Source: Corynebacterium canis (GTDB taxonomy: Bacteria > Actinomycetota > Actinomycetes > Mycobacteriales > Mycobacteriaceae). Taken from it: a stretch of DNA of 64,000 nt. Position 1 is the first letter of the stretch; each line of letters opens with the position of its first letter. Of this stretch, positions 27,176 through 35,837 are shown piece after piece. The notes below the pieces were generated by a model. The model made no database searches, had not been told where the DNA came from, and saw only the letters and a list, made by a program, of their open reading frames with translations. The stretch is from NCBI RefSeq assembly GCF_030408595.1, contig NZ_CP047080.1, forward strand, positions 423,831 through 487,830. Direction: 5' to 3'. The translations under genes were made by a program, and so were the position numbers.

Positions 27176-28867
27176 GTGGTGAGAAAAACCAAATATCGGT
27201 TCCCCGGCGACGATACGCCGCTGGAATTGGTCGATGTTGCCATCGTGATGGAGTCGACCTACCCGTTCCTTACGGGCGGCGTTTCCGCCGTGGTCCACGA
27301 TATTATTTCCCATAATCCGGACCTGAAGTTCGGCATTATCCATATCGCATGGGATTCCAAGGCCCCCACCAAGGACCTGTACGGCGTGCCGGAGAATGTG
27401 GCGTGGGTGGATGTGCTTTACCTTTCCTTGGAGGAGCACCGGGCGGGGTTCCAAGCCGCGGTTAATGATACTGCGGGGGAGCCCAATACGGCCGCGCTGA
27501 TACAGGCGTTGCGCGCCGGCATGCAGGGTAATCCGGAATTATTACGCCGCTTGTATGTGAATGCGGTGAATCCGCAGACTCGCTCGTGGCGCCTGTGGTC
27601 GGTGCTGCCGCGGCGCGACCTGATGGCGGCCGTCCTTGACGCCGCGGGCCAGGCCGACGATATCCGCCTTGATGAATTGTTTTGGATGATCCGGGATTTC
27701 TTCTCCCTGATGTACGCCCTGCTTGATCGCGTGCACCCGCCGGCCCGTGTGTACCACGCCCATACCACCGGCTATGCGAGCTTGGTGTCCGCCGCCGCCA
27801 GCCTGCAAAACAACGGCAGGTTCCTGCTTACCGAGCACAACCTGTACGTTCAGGACACGGTGAATACGCTGTTGGATCGCAGCATGAACCTGCCCATAAC
27901 GCTCGATTCGCCCCGGGAGCTGTGTAGCACCACGTTCGAATGGTTTTGGACCAATTGGTGGATCCGCCTCGGCGCCTTGTTGTACCCGATGACGGATCAC
28001 ATCACCTACCTGTATCCGCGCGCCATCGAGGAGGCCAAGGACTTAGGCGGCGACCCCGAAAAATCGGAGATCCTGCCCAATGGCATCGTGTGGGATGATT
28101 TCGCCTACACCCGCTTCCGGCGCCAGGAGGTGATAGATAACCTGCCCGAAAAGAAGGTGTGGCGGCTGGTCAGCATCGCCCGCGTGGTGCCCATTAAGGG
28201 CATCCTTGAGCTCATCGATACGGTGGACGAATTGTGCAAACGCGGCGTGGACAATGTGGTGGTGGATGTCCTCGGCCCTACGAACCACCTGCCGGAGTAT
28301 TACGAAAAGTGTCTCGAACATATTGAAAACCTGGGGCTGCAGGACAAGGTGGTGCTGCGGGGTTCCATGCGCGTCCGCGACGTCCTGCACGATTATGATG
28401 CCCTGATCCTGGCCAGCTTTAATGAGGGCCAGCCGGTGGTGGTGCTGGAGGCCATGGTCGGCGGCCTGCCGGTGATAGGCACCCGCGTTGGCGGCATGGA
28501 GCAAATGGTGCTGGACCCGCTCCTAGACCAGGAGCAACGCGTGGTGGGCCCGTGCGGCGACCTTGCGGAGCCGGGCGATGTGACGGGCCTTGCGGATATT
28601 GTGCAGCGCATCGCCTTTGATAAGGATTTGTACCTGCGCTGGCACCGCAACGCACTGTCCCGCCCGCACACCATTTTCCTGATGGAGCAGGTGATGGTGC
28701 GCTACAACGCCATTTATCGACGCCTCGGGGCTGGCACCAACGTGTCCCGCACCGCTGACCTGGGCCGCGGCGAACAGGACATTGTGATCGGGGGTTGGGA
28801 ACGCCTGCCCAAGCAAGGGAAACTCCGGATGGTCGGAGGGGGTGTGCGCCGTTTCTTTGCACGCTAA
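27176..28867 (+). CDS. pelF: PelF-like glycosyltransferase (GT4)
   Basis: Cytosolic glycosyltransferase that in Pel systems polymerises the exopolysaccharide from UDP-sugar. The 563-residue protein starts VDVAIVMESTYPFLTGGVSA, near residue 17, the characteristic PelF N-terminal (DUF3492) opening. The C-terminal GT4 half has SIARVVPIKGILELID, NEGQPVVVLEAMVGGLPVIGTRVGG shown here as FNEGQPVVVLEAM (E-x7-E type), near residue 425. GTG 27176 overlaps the end of pelG, indicating one operon. Downstream polarity from the IS in pelG is possible. Confidence 0.9.
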   Translation: MVRKTKYRFPGDDTPLELVDVAIVMESTYPFLTGGVSAVVHDIISHNPDLKFGIIHIAWDSKAPTKDLYGVPENVAWVDVLYLSLEEHRAGFQAAVNDTAGEPNTAALIQALRAGMQGNPELLRRLYVNAVNPQTRSWRLWSVLPRRDLMAAVLDAAGQADDIRLDELFWMIRDFFSLMYALLDRVHPPARVYHAHTTGYASLVSAAASLQNNGRFLLTEHNLYVQDTVNTLLDRSMNLPITLDSPRELCSTTFEWFWTNWWIRLGALLYPMTDHITYLYPRAIEEAKDLGGDPEKSEILPNGIVWDDFAYTRFRRQEVIDNLPEKKVWRLVSIARVVPIKGILELIDTVDELCKRGVDNVVVDVLGPTNHLPEYYEKCLEHIENLGLQDKVVLRGSMRVRDVLHDYDALILASFNEGQPVVVLEAMVGGLPVIGTRVGGMEQMVLDPLLDQEQRVVGPCGDLAEPGDVTGLADIVQRIAFDKDLYLRWHRNALSRPHTIFLMEQVMVRYNAIYRRLGAGTNVSRTADLGRGEQDIVIGGWERLPKQGKLRMVGGGVRRFFAR

Positions 28868-29903
28868 TCCAAAGCCCCGCCCCCGCCTTGGGTGGATCCG
28901 TTACGCCGGCCCGCTCACCGAAGAGGAAATAGCACAGGCGGCCGGAAGGTTCCGCGTGGTGATCCTGCAACCCTGGGAAAACCAGCACGCGCACCGCTTC
29001 CGTGAGGCGGACCCAGATATAACAGTATTGGCGTACAAGTGTTTGTCTTCCGTGCGGGTGTACGAGACGGGGCCGGTGTTTTCCTCCGGCATCGCCCCGG
29101 CGCAGGCCGCGCAGCTTGATTCGAACGTAGCGGTGCCCGAATGGGAGGGCTACCCCGGCCATATCCAACAAAAAGTGTGGGACCCCAAGTATCGCCGCGC
29201 CTGGGTGGACACCGTCACCGCGGAACTCGTCGCCTCCGATTTCGACGGCGTCATGGCGGACAATGACGTGTTCGATGATTATTACGGTCACGGCCTGGAC
29301 ATGGAGCGGGTGCGCGCTGGGCTGGACGCATTGGTTGCGGAAGCCGGGGCGTCGATAAGCAAACACGGTTTGCTGCTGGTGCCGAATATCGCCGAATCAC
29401 GCGTGGAGCCGGGGCGCTGGGCGCGACACGCACGCTACGGCGGCGGCTACGAGGAATGCTGGCTCGGCTGGGGCACGGCGGGTGACGGCTGGCTGAGTGT
29501 GGCGGATTGCCTTGCGCAGGTGGCGGAGATGGACCAGGAAGGGCTGATCATCGCGCGCGTACCCGGCACCGGCGCGCCCGCAGACCCCTACCTCGAGTTT
29601 GCGCTGGCGGCGGCGTGGGTGTTTCTGCCGGAGCGGGATATCGCGGTTACGGCCACCGCGCACGATGGCTACCACGATATGCCCCTGCGCCCCGACATTG
29701 ACCTCGGCAAGCCGCTTAGCGACGTCGCGTCCTTCCCCGCCGCCGGGCTATTCTCACGGCGGCTGCAGCACGGGCTCGCGGTGGTGAATCTGGGGGAGCG
29801 GGAGGCGACGTTTGGCTATCAGGGTGAGCTTGTGACACTCCCAGCACACAGCGGGCGGATTTTCCATACGCCGCCAGCTTCCGGTGAGGAATCGCTTGTG
29901 TAA
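28842..29903 (+). CDS. Putative TIM-barrel glycoside hydrolase (GHL15-like)
   Basis: 353 residues from GTG 28842, overlapping the pelF end by 26 bases. No signal peptide is visible. The barrel-like pattern LGWIRYAGPLTEE, ITVLAYKCLSS, WDPKYRRAWVDTVTAEL and FDGVMADNDVFDDYYG is typical of hypothetical glycosyl hydrolases related to endo-polygalactosaminidase folds; the Asp residues of MADND are likely catalytic. PelA, the Pel hydrolase, acts outside the cytoplasm, so lack of a signal is odd. GGAGG lies only two bases from the start, so a later TTG (28857) is possible. Substrate is inferred from context only. Confidence 0.65.
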   Translation: MCAVSLHANPKPRPRLGWIRYAGPLTEEEIAQAAGRFRVVILQPWENQHAHRFREADPDITVLAYKCLSSVRVYETGPVFSSGIAPAQAAQLDSNVAVPEWEGYPGHIQQKVWDPKYRRAWVDTVTAELVASDFDGVMADNDVFDDYYGHGLDMERVRAGLDALVAEAGASISKHGLLLVPNIAESRVEPGRWARHARYGGGYEECWLGWGTAGDGWLSVADCLAQVAEMDQEGLIIARVPGTGAPADPYLEFALAAAWVFLPERDIAVTATAHDGYHDMPLRPDIDLGKPLSDVASFPAAGLFSRRLQHGLAVVNLGEREATFGYQGELVTLPAHSGRIFHTPPASGEESLV

Positions 29904-30258
29904 ATCGCATAAAAAACGCAGCACACGGGGGCTCGTGCGATGGCGAAACGTGCGGCGGAAATGCGTTGTGCGATGGGGGTGGCGCGTGGGTATTTTCGCA
30001 GGTTGAGGGTAGATAATAAGCTATATGATTGGTGGGGAGCAATGGGTTACGTTGGGTTTCAAAAGAGCGCCTGTAGGTGGGCATGAAACGGGCGTGTAGT
30101 TGTGTCAACCACACTTTAGAATTCCTTCAGGATTGCAGTGTAAAGTTCCACGGGCATATGTGCTCGCTGTGGAACACGATTCAGCACAGGGGGTTCACAG
30201 GTAGCGTCTCGCCCGCCGCGGCGAGCCTGAATAAAGAAAGGGCAGAGGTAGGACACGA
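29904..30258. other. Intergenic stretch before the acyltransferase
   Basis: 355 bases with no supported gene. An AT-rich patch around 30005-30030 and a ribosome binding site (GGTAGGACACGA) just before 30259 are the only features seen; no confident terminator follows the glycoside hydrolase gene. Confidence 0.4.
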
Positions 30259-32649
30259 GTGGCCAAGAAACGGTCTCCTAGGCAAAAAACGCGAGTTCAA
30301 CCCAAGCCGCGGGTTCGCAAGAATAACCTCGTAGAGGCTCGGGCGCGTCGACTATCACGAATCCGCCATCAGACGGCGGCGTTGCACAAAACAGAGCACT
30401 ATGAGGACCTGGTAGAAGAATCCGATATCCCTGAGCTGGAGCTTGCGGAGGTTCCCGCCGCGCCGGCGCCCTCCGAGGCGCCCACGGTGAGCTTCCCCGC
30501 GCCGGAAGCGCCCACGGAAAGCTTCCCCGCCGCCGCCTCGGACAAACCTGACGGCACCACGCGCAAGGCGCGCGCCGCGGCGGTGGAGGCCTCCACGGAA
30601 CCCGCCCCGGGGAAATCCACATCCGCGGCGGCGCTGGATACGCCATCGGGCGCGCCCACGCGGCAATTCGCGGCCGCCAGCGCTGAAGTCGGTTTGAGTG
30701 CGGGTGGGACGGCGGTGGCCACGTTGGAGCCGCCCTCGGTTGCCCCGACGGTGGACGCCCCGCCTCCGGCACGCAAGCCGCAAGGCAAGAAACCCCGCAT
30801 CCGAATTCGTCGCGTCACGGGCATTGACGGCCTGCGCGGGCTCGCCGTCCTCGTGGTGGTGATCTACCACTTCTTTGGCGATGCGATGCCGGGCGGGTTC
30901 CTGGGCGTGGACATGTTCTTTGTGCTGTCCGGGTTCCTGATTACCTCGCTGCTTGTGCGGGAGCGGGCCGTCACCGGCAGGATTGACCTGAAAGATTTTT
31001 GGCGACGCCGCGTCAGGCGCATCCTCCCAGCCGCCGTCACCGTCCTGGTCATGGTGACGGCGCTGGCCGGCATGGTTGGGGGCGATCCCGCCGTCGGCTT
31101 GGTCGCCCAGTTCTTTGGCACGCTGGCCTTTGTAAACAACTGGGTGCAGGTCGCGGAATCCGCGAGCTACTTTGCGGACTCCGGGGTGCAGATCTTTGCG
31201 CACTATTGGTCGCTGGCGGTCGAGGAGCAATTCTATGTGATCTGGCCGCTGCTCTTTGTGGCGCTGACCGCGAACCGGTTCGTGCGAAAACACATCCGGT
31301 GGTTTATCGCGGCGATGATCCTGGGAAGTTTCTGCTGGATGTTGTACCTGTACGATCCCGCTCAGGACCCCACCCGCGTCTACTACGGCACGGACACGCA
31401 CTCCTTTGGCCTGCTGCTTGGCGTGATGCTCGCGCTGACCGCCACCACCACGGTGGGCAACCCCGATGGGGATAGCTGGCCGCGGGAACGCGTGCCGCTG
31501 CGCCGCACCGCCAGCTGGGTGGGCGTGATCGCCCTGATCGGCCTGATCGCCATGGTCATGCTGGTGCACGATACGCACCCATTCACCTATCGCGGCGGGC
31601 TGCTGCTGGCCTCCGTGCTTACCGCCATCGTGCTGACCACCGTGGTGCACGAGGCCGGGCCGGTGAACAAGATCATGAACCTGCGCTTTATGCGCTGGTT
31701 AGGCGAGCGCTCCTTCAGCCTGTACCTGTGGCACTGGCCCGTGATTATCCTGCTGGAGCAGCTGATCCATAACCTGGCGCTCACCGTGCCCGCGTGGCTT
31801 ATCGGGCTGATCTCATTTGGTATCAGCATGCCGATCTGCCACTGGTCGTATCAGTGGATTGAAACCCCGATCCGGCGGCGCGGCTACAAAGCCATCCTGT
31901 GGGACAGCTGGAAAGCCCAGCCGATCATGCTGCGCGGCCTCACCGGTGCCGTCAGCGCGGCGATCCTGGTGGTGGCGGGCCTGGCGGTGGCCAGCTCCCC
32001 GAACGAAACCGAGCTGGAACGCGACCTGGTTACGCTCGCAGAGCAGCAGGAGGCGGCGTCGAAAGCCGCTTCCTCGTTGGTGCCTGCGGCGGAAGCGGCG
32101 GACGTGACCAAGCCAATCACCGGCCCGCAACTAATTCCTACCGGCGACCGCATTACCGCCGTCGGCGACTCCGTGATGCTGGCCAGCCTGCCCGCGCTGG
32201 AAGAACAATTCCCCGGCATCCACGTTGACGCGGCGGTATCCCGAACCATTCGCGCCGCCCCGGAAATAGTCACCGAACTGAAAAACGCCGGGGCCCTCGA
32301 CCCGTTCCTTGTGCTCGGCTTTGGTACTAATGCGCACCTTAGCCAAGACCACCTGAAACAAGTCATGGAAATCGCCGGTCCAGAGCGCGTGGTGGTGCTG
32401 GTCATGCCGTACGGCGATCGCTCCTGGATCCCGAACTCGCACGAGGAAGTGAAAATCGGCGAGGAAACCTACCCGAACCTCTACGTTGCCGACTGGTGCC
32501 AGCGTGCCCGCGCCGATCACGCCCTGCTGCGCAGCGACCTGATCCACCCCTCCGATGAAGGCACCTACGCCTACGTGGACGCAATCAAATACGCGCTAGA
32601 CCAGTGGGCGAACCACCGGAAGATCCCCATCGGGGAGTGCGGCGTGTAA
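30259..32649 (+). CDS. AT3-SGNH acyltransferase (OatA-like)
   Basis: Likely O-acetylates an extracytoplasmic glycan or lipid. GTG 30259 gives 796 residues. The N-terminal 180 residues are basic then disordered, with two imperfect repeats (APTVSFPAPEAPTESFPAA). An acyltransferase-3 membrane domain follows from GIDGLRGLAVLVVVIYHFF (near 188) to about 560, with roughly ten helices. A C-terminal SGNH domain has GDSVM near 635, GFGTNAH near 685 and DLIHPSDEG near 760. Being next to an exopolysaccharide locus, it may modify that polymer; equally it may act on peptidoglycan or mycolates. Confidence 0.85.
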   Translation: MAKKRSPRQKTRVQPKPRVRKNNLVEARARRLSRIRHQTAALHKTEHYEDLVEESDIPELELAEVPAAPAPSEAPTVSFPAPEAPTESFPAAASDKPDGTTRKARAAAVEASTEPAPGKSTSAAALDTPSGAPTRQFAAASAEVGLSAGGTAVATLEPPSVAPTVDAPPPARKPQGKKPRIRIRRVTGIDGLRGLAVLVVVIYHFFGDAMPGGFLGVDMFFVLSGFLITSLLVRERAVTGRIDLKDFWRRRVRRILPAAVTVLVMVTALAGMVGGDPAVGLVAQFFGTLAFVNNWVQVAESASYFADSGVQIFAHYWSLAVEEQFYVIWPLLFVALTANRFVRKHIRWFIAAMILGSFCWMLYLYDPAQDPTRVYYGTDTHSFGLLLGVMLALTATTTVGNPDGDSWPRERVPLRRTASWVGVIALIGLIAMVMLVHDTHPFTYRGGLLLASVLTAIVLTTVVHEAGPVNKIMNLRFMRWLGERSFSLYLWHWPVIILLEQLIHNLALTVPAWLIGLISFGISMPICHWSYQWIETPIRRRGYKAILWDSWKAQPIMLRGLTGAVSAAILVVAGLAVASSPNETELERDLVTLAEQQEAASKAASSLVPAAEAADVTKPITGPQLIPTGDRITAVGDSVMLASLPALEEQFPGIHVDAAVSRTIRAAPEIVTELKNAGALDPFLVLGFGTNAHLSQDHLKQVMEIAGPERVVVLVMPYGDRSWIPNSHEEVKIGEETYPNLYVADWCQRARADHALLRSDLIHPSDEGTYAYVDAIKYALDQWANHRKIPIGECGV

Positions 32650-32654
32650 CTTCG

Positions 32655-32687
32655 GGGCTGGCCGTTTCAAGCGGCTGGCCCTTTTGT
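32655..32687 (+). terminator. Terminator after the acyltransferase
   Basis: GGGCTGGCCG (32655-32664) and CGGCTGGCCC (32672-32681) form a stem with one internal mismatch pair, followed by TTTTG. Confidence 0.65.
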
Positions 32688-32724
32688 GCGTCTAGGTTCT
32701 AGGTTGGTGGGGAGAGCGGGGACC

Positions 32725-33108
32725 TTATTGCTGCGGCGGAGGCGTTAAGGACCAACCGTGGGGGATCTGCCACAAGCGATCTGCGGGACTGGTATCCAGG
32801 CAGTCCTCGGAACATGCCTTGATAAAATCTTCCCCGACCGTGCATTCGTCGCGGTGGATGACTGTCCTTGGGGGATTGTCGGCGTGAAATCTTCGGAAGC
32901 TGCAGCCCTTAAAATAGAAAAATAGTGGCGAATAATATGCGTTGAACTCTGCAAACACCCTGACGGCGGTACGTCAGCATAACTCAGCCACACATAATGG
33001 AACTTTTGGTGGCAGATTACATTATCGCCGGGCGAGGCAGATCGTACATGGGCGTTAGGTGCGGACCCCGCCGCTGCAGGACTTAAACCCGGCTATCCGC
33101 GCTAAGGC
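32725..33108 (-). pseudogene. Frameshifted remnant of an unknown protein
   Basis: Two minus-strand frames look like consecutive parts of one protein. The upstream frame, open from a TAG near 33105, reads GDNVICHQKFHYVWLSYADV. The downstream frame reads VFAEFNAYYSPLFFYFKGCS and continues with Cys residues in DECTV, KACSEDC to the stop at 32725. A one-base shift near 32960 would join them. There is no start codon or ribosome binding site for the upstream part, so it looks like a decayed exported-protein gene. Family unknown. Confidence 0.4.
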
Positions 33109-33412
33109 GGCGTCGGCAGCCGCCTCTCAGTAATACGGAAACTCTCGCGGGGGTGTTGAATTGAACACTAAAACCAATCGAAGCCGAGTTGTGACCTGCG
33201 ATTTTTCCTAAAAATATATGCAGTAGCTTCCCGCTTGATTGGTGTGTGGGTGTGGTCGCGCTGGTGCGACTCTTGGAAAACCCTTAAACTCTCAATGTAA
33301 AAACTTATGGCTAGCCCTGGTTTGTAGCTTTTCCCTCGGAAAAGCTCGAGCGCACATCGGTTTTCCGTATGGAAGAAAACCTTAGGGCAAGTTAAAACGA
33401 AAAGGAAGCACA
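33109..33412. other. Intergenic stretch before the surface protein
   Basis: About 300 bases without a supported gene; AAAAGGAAGCACA immediately precedes the TTG start at 33413. A candidate leader or promoter must lie here but no clear -35/-10 pair stands out. Confidence 0.35.
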
Positions 33413-35668
33413 TTGAGAACAGATCTTCGCGCCGAAGCACCGTTTGGCGTGGCTCATCTACTGCGCTACCTCATAGCGTTCGCGGCGGCACTCGCGCTGG
33501 TCGCGGGACTATTCACCGTGCCGCCAGCGCACGCGCAGGAAGCACCAGACGCAGAGAAGACCACCGCCGCAACTACCGCCGAGCCCACTGAAGAATCCAC
33601 CGCAGAACCCACTAAGGAAAAGCCGGCCGATAAGAAGCCGCTGGGGGATGCTGCGGAGGATGCGCTCCCAGCGGAGGACGCAGCTCCCATCCAGCCCGCG
33701 GAACGGGCCGTTGTGGAGGCCGCTAGCCCCGTAGTTATCTCCGACATCCAGGTGATCAATGATCGCCGGGAGCACAGCCAGGACGAGACGCTGATTCAAT
33801 GGCAGCACACCACCGTGAAGTGGAAGTGGGAGGCCACCGGCCCGATCGTTGAGGGCCAGACGTTTGAGCTGGAGTTTCCAACGCAGCTCCGCCTTTACCA
33901 CGATGAGACGTTCACCTTGACCGCGCTCGACGATCCTCCGGGGATGCCGAACAAGGACAATGGCACCTGTGTGGCCACCGCCGCTTCGCCGAGCAAGGTT
34001 GTGTGCACCTTTGGCAAGAGGTTTGTGAATAAGGATGACGTCAAGGGTGAAGCGTCGCTCGCGGCCCAAGCCTATGAAGCGTGGGATCAAGAGGGCGTGG
34101 ATTTCCGGGTGAACGGGTCCGAGGTGAAGCGTGTGCGGCTGCCCGGCCCGAAGGGCACCATTATTGGGCAGCTCGACGAGGCCCCCAAGTATCCCGTGAA
34201 GTGGGGCTGGTACAACGATGATCAGAAGACTATTAGCTGGCGTATCCACGTCCCGGGCACCGAAGCCGCCAAACTCGGCGACAAGCCCATGGTCATTGAC
34301 GACGCCCTGACTGGCCACGCCCACAAGTACATTGAGGGTACGCTGGTGGCCGGCGAATACGGCATTATCGGCACCATTGATAATGACACTGACCTGCGCA
34401 CTCGTGAGCCCGAGGTTGTATTGGACTCCAAGGTAGAGGTCAATGGGGCTCAGGCTAAGGTCACCATCACCGCCCCGGCGGGTGGTTGGAAGGCCGAAAA
34501 GTACTATGTGATCAATTACAAGACCGTTACCGCCGACGGCCAACCTGCGCCTTTCGAAGCCGAGACCAAGAACAAGGCGGATATCGGTGGCATTAAGCTG
34601 CTCGAGCGCGGGGTGAAGCGCTCCCAGTCCGGCAAGGGCACCATCGAGGGCGTGGATCGTCGCTCCGTGGAGGTGCACAAGAAGCTCGCCGCCGATTCCG
34701 CGCCGGTTCCCGCAGGCACCGTCTTTTCCGTCTTGGCCGAATACAAGGTCAATGGCAAGGACACCAAGGAATACCTCGAGGTTCCGCTGGACGGCAGCGC
34801 GAAGGGCAAGCAGGAGCTTCCCAAGGGCACCAAGGTTGTGCTGAGCGAGCCTAGCTTCCCAACCGTGGCTGGCTTGACCTTTGAAAAGCCGGTGTTCGCC
34901 CCGCTGAACCCGAACGACCCGAACGTAAAGATCCTTGACGACGGCGCAAAGGCCGAGGTCAACGTGGTCAATAGCGAGAACGTTCAGGTTGTGGTGACCA
35001 ACAAGGCCGTGACCGATAAGGCATCCTTCTCCGTGGCCAAGAACATCGCCGGCTTGACCGACGAACTGGCCGATCACGCGCGCACCAAGCAATACACCTT
35101 CGACTACAAGTGCGGCACCGAAGAAGATGGCGTTGGGACCATTACCGTCAAGGGCGATGGGGCACCGGTCGCCGTGGGCAAATCCTTCCCCGTGGGCACC
35201 GAGTGCACCATCACCGAGGATGTGGAAACCGCGAAGATTGACGGCGTTGACCTCAACACCGAAAAGAGCACGCTGAAGCAAACCCTGAAGCTCGGCCCCG
35301 ATGCCGGCGCGGTGGTGCAATTTACCTTCACCAACGCCTACGAGGATGGCGGGATCTCGCCGCGTCCCCGCGATGTGCCGTGGTGGTTGCTGCTCGTGCC
35401 GTTCGCACTCGGTAGCCTCGGCGCAGGTTCTTCCAATACCGGTTCCTCGCAATCCGGCGGCACCAACAACAAGCCCGCCGATAATGCGACCAATCAGACC
35501 GCTCAGGGAGGCGACCAGGGCAAGACCACCCCTGCCGCTTCCGACGCAAAGCAGCAGAACCGCACGCTGGCTAATACCGGTGCGTCCGTGCTGGGCATCG
35601 CCATCATCGCCTTGCTGGCAGTGGCGGCTGGCGTGTTCCTGATTCGCCGCGGACGCAAGCAGAGCTAA
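33413..35668 (+). CDS. Sortase-anchored surface protein with Ig-like repeats
   Basis: Likely wall-attached adhesin. TTG 33413 (AAAGGAAG upstream) gives 751 residues: signal peptide ending near AHAQE (residue 43), a Thr/Glu/Ala-rich stalk to about 105, an adhesin-like Ig domain (VISDIQVINDRREHSQDETL onward), and two DUF5979-type domains starting near 420 (SVEVHKKLAADSAPVPAG) and 540 (KASFSVAKNIAGLTD). A hydrophobic stretch VPWWLLLVPFALGSLGAGSS lies near 660. A Gln/Asn-rich linker leads to the sorting signal LANTG near 719, a membrane helix and RRGRKQS. The extra hydrophobic stretch before the sorting signal is unusual. No sortase gene is in the window, so a housekeeping sortase elsewhere is presumed. 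Confidence 0.88.
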   Translation: MRTDLRAEAPFGVAHLLRYLIAFAAALALVAGLFTVPPAHAQEAPDAEKTTAATTAEPTEESTAEPTKEKPADKKPLGDAAEDALPAEDAAPIQPAERAVVEAASPVVISDIQVINDRREHSQDETLIQWQHTTVKWKWEATGPIVEGQTFELEFPTQLRLYHDETFTLTALDDPPGMPNKDNGTCVATAASPSKVVCTFGKRFVNKDDVKGEASLAAQAYEAWDQEGVDFRVNGSEVKRVRLPGPKGTIIGQLDEAPKYPVKWGWYNDDQKTISWRIHVPGTEAAKLGDKPMVIDDALTGHAHKYIEGTLVAGEYGIIGTIDNDTDLRTREPEVVLDSKVEVNGAQAKVTITAPAGGWKAEKYYVINYKTVTADGQPAPFEAETKNKADIGGIKLLERGVKRSQSGKGTIEGVDRRSVEVHKKLAADSAPVPAGTVFSVLAEYKVNGKDTKEYLEVPLDGSAKGKQELPKGTKVVLSEPSFPTVAGLTFEKPVFAPLNPNDPNVKILDDGAKAEVNVVNSENVQVVVTNKAVTDKASFSVAKNIAGLTDELADHARTKQYTFDYKCGTEEDGVGTITVKGDGAPVAVGKSFPVGTECTITEDVETAKIDGVDLNTEKSTLKQTLKLGPDAGAVVQFTFTNAYEDGGISPRPRDVPWWLLLVPFALGSLGAGSSNTGSSQSGGTNNKPADNATNQTAQGGDQGKTTPAASDAKQQNRTLANTGASVLGIAIIALLAVAAGVFLIRRGRKQS

Positions 35669-35739
35669 CCGCTCTCACGGCTCGCAACCTCCAGATCATC
35701 ACCATGCGCGGGGGTTGCGGGCAACGTCGGGGGTGTCGC

Positions 35740-35752
35740 GGCGTCGATAAGC
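35740..35752 (+). repeat. GGCGTCGATAAGC motif, intergenic copy
   Basis: Exact copy of the over-represented 13-mer, 10 bases before the left end of IS copy 2. A GCAACC/GGTTGC hairpin lies just upstream (about 35686-35720) and may end the surface-protein transcript. Confidence 0.6.
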
Positions 35753-35837
35753 AGCATGCACGTACCTTGCCATTGAAGATGTGAACTTTCGGAAGCTTCC
35801 CCGTGATGGTCATGGGGATGAGGAAGGAAGGTTCAAG

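Larger units (their letters stand above)
24101..27182 (+). pseudogene. pelG: PelG-like exopolysaccharide exporter, interrupted by IS
   Basis: PelG is the polytopic flippase-like partner of the PelF glycosyltransferase. The 5' part is 24101-24723 (TTG start, AAAGGAA seven bases upstream) and the 3' part resumes at 26438. Removing the 1,711-bp IS and one copy of the 3-bp duplication GCT joins the two parts in frame, giving a 455-residue protein of about 12 hydrophobic helices, the normal PelG length. The 5' part alone ends in IS sequence at 24757. The 3' part could be read from GTG 26475 as a 235-residue piece. The last bases overlap the pelF start. PelG identity rests on size, topology and the pelF neighbour. 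Confidence 0.8.

Noticed and set aside
26475-27182. The 3' pelG fragment as an independent 235-residue gene
   Set aside because: GTG 26475 lacks a ribosome binding site, and the frame continues upstream into the IS junction where it joins the 5' fragment exactly.
33509-35452. 647-codon minus-strand frame opposite the surface protein
   Set aside because: Antisense shadow. The plus strand encodes a signal peptide, repeated domains and a sorting signal.
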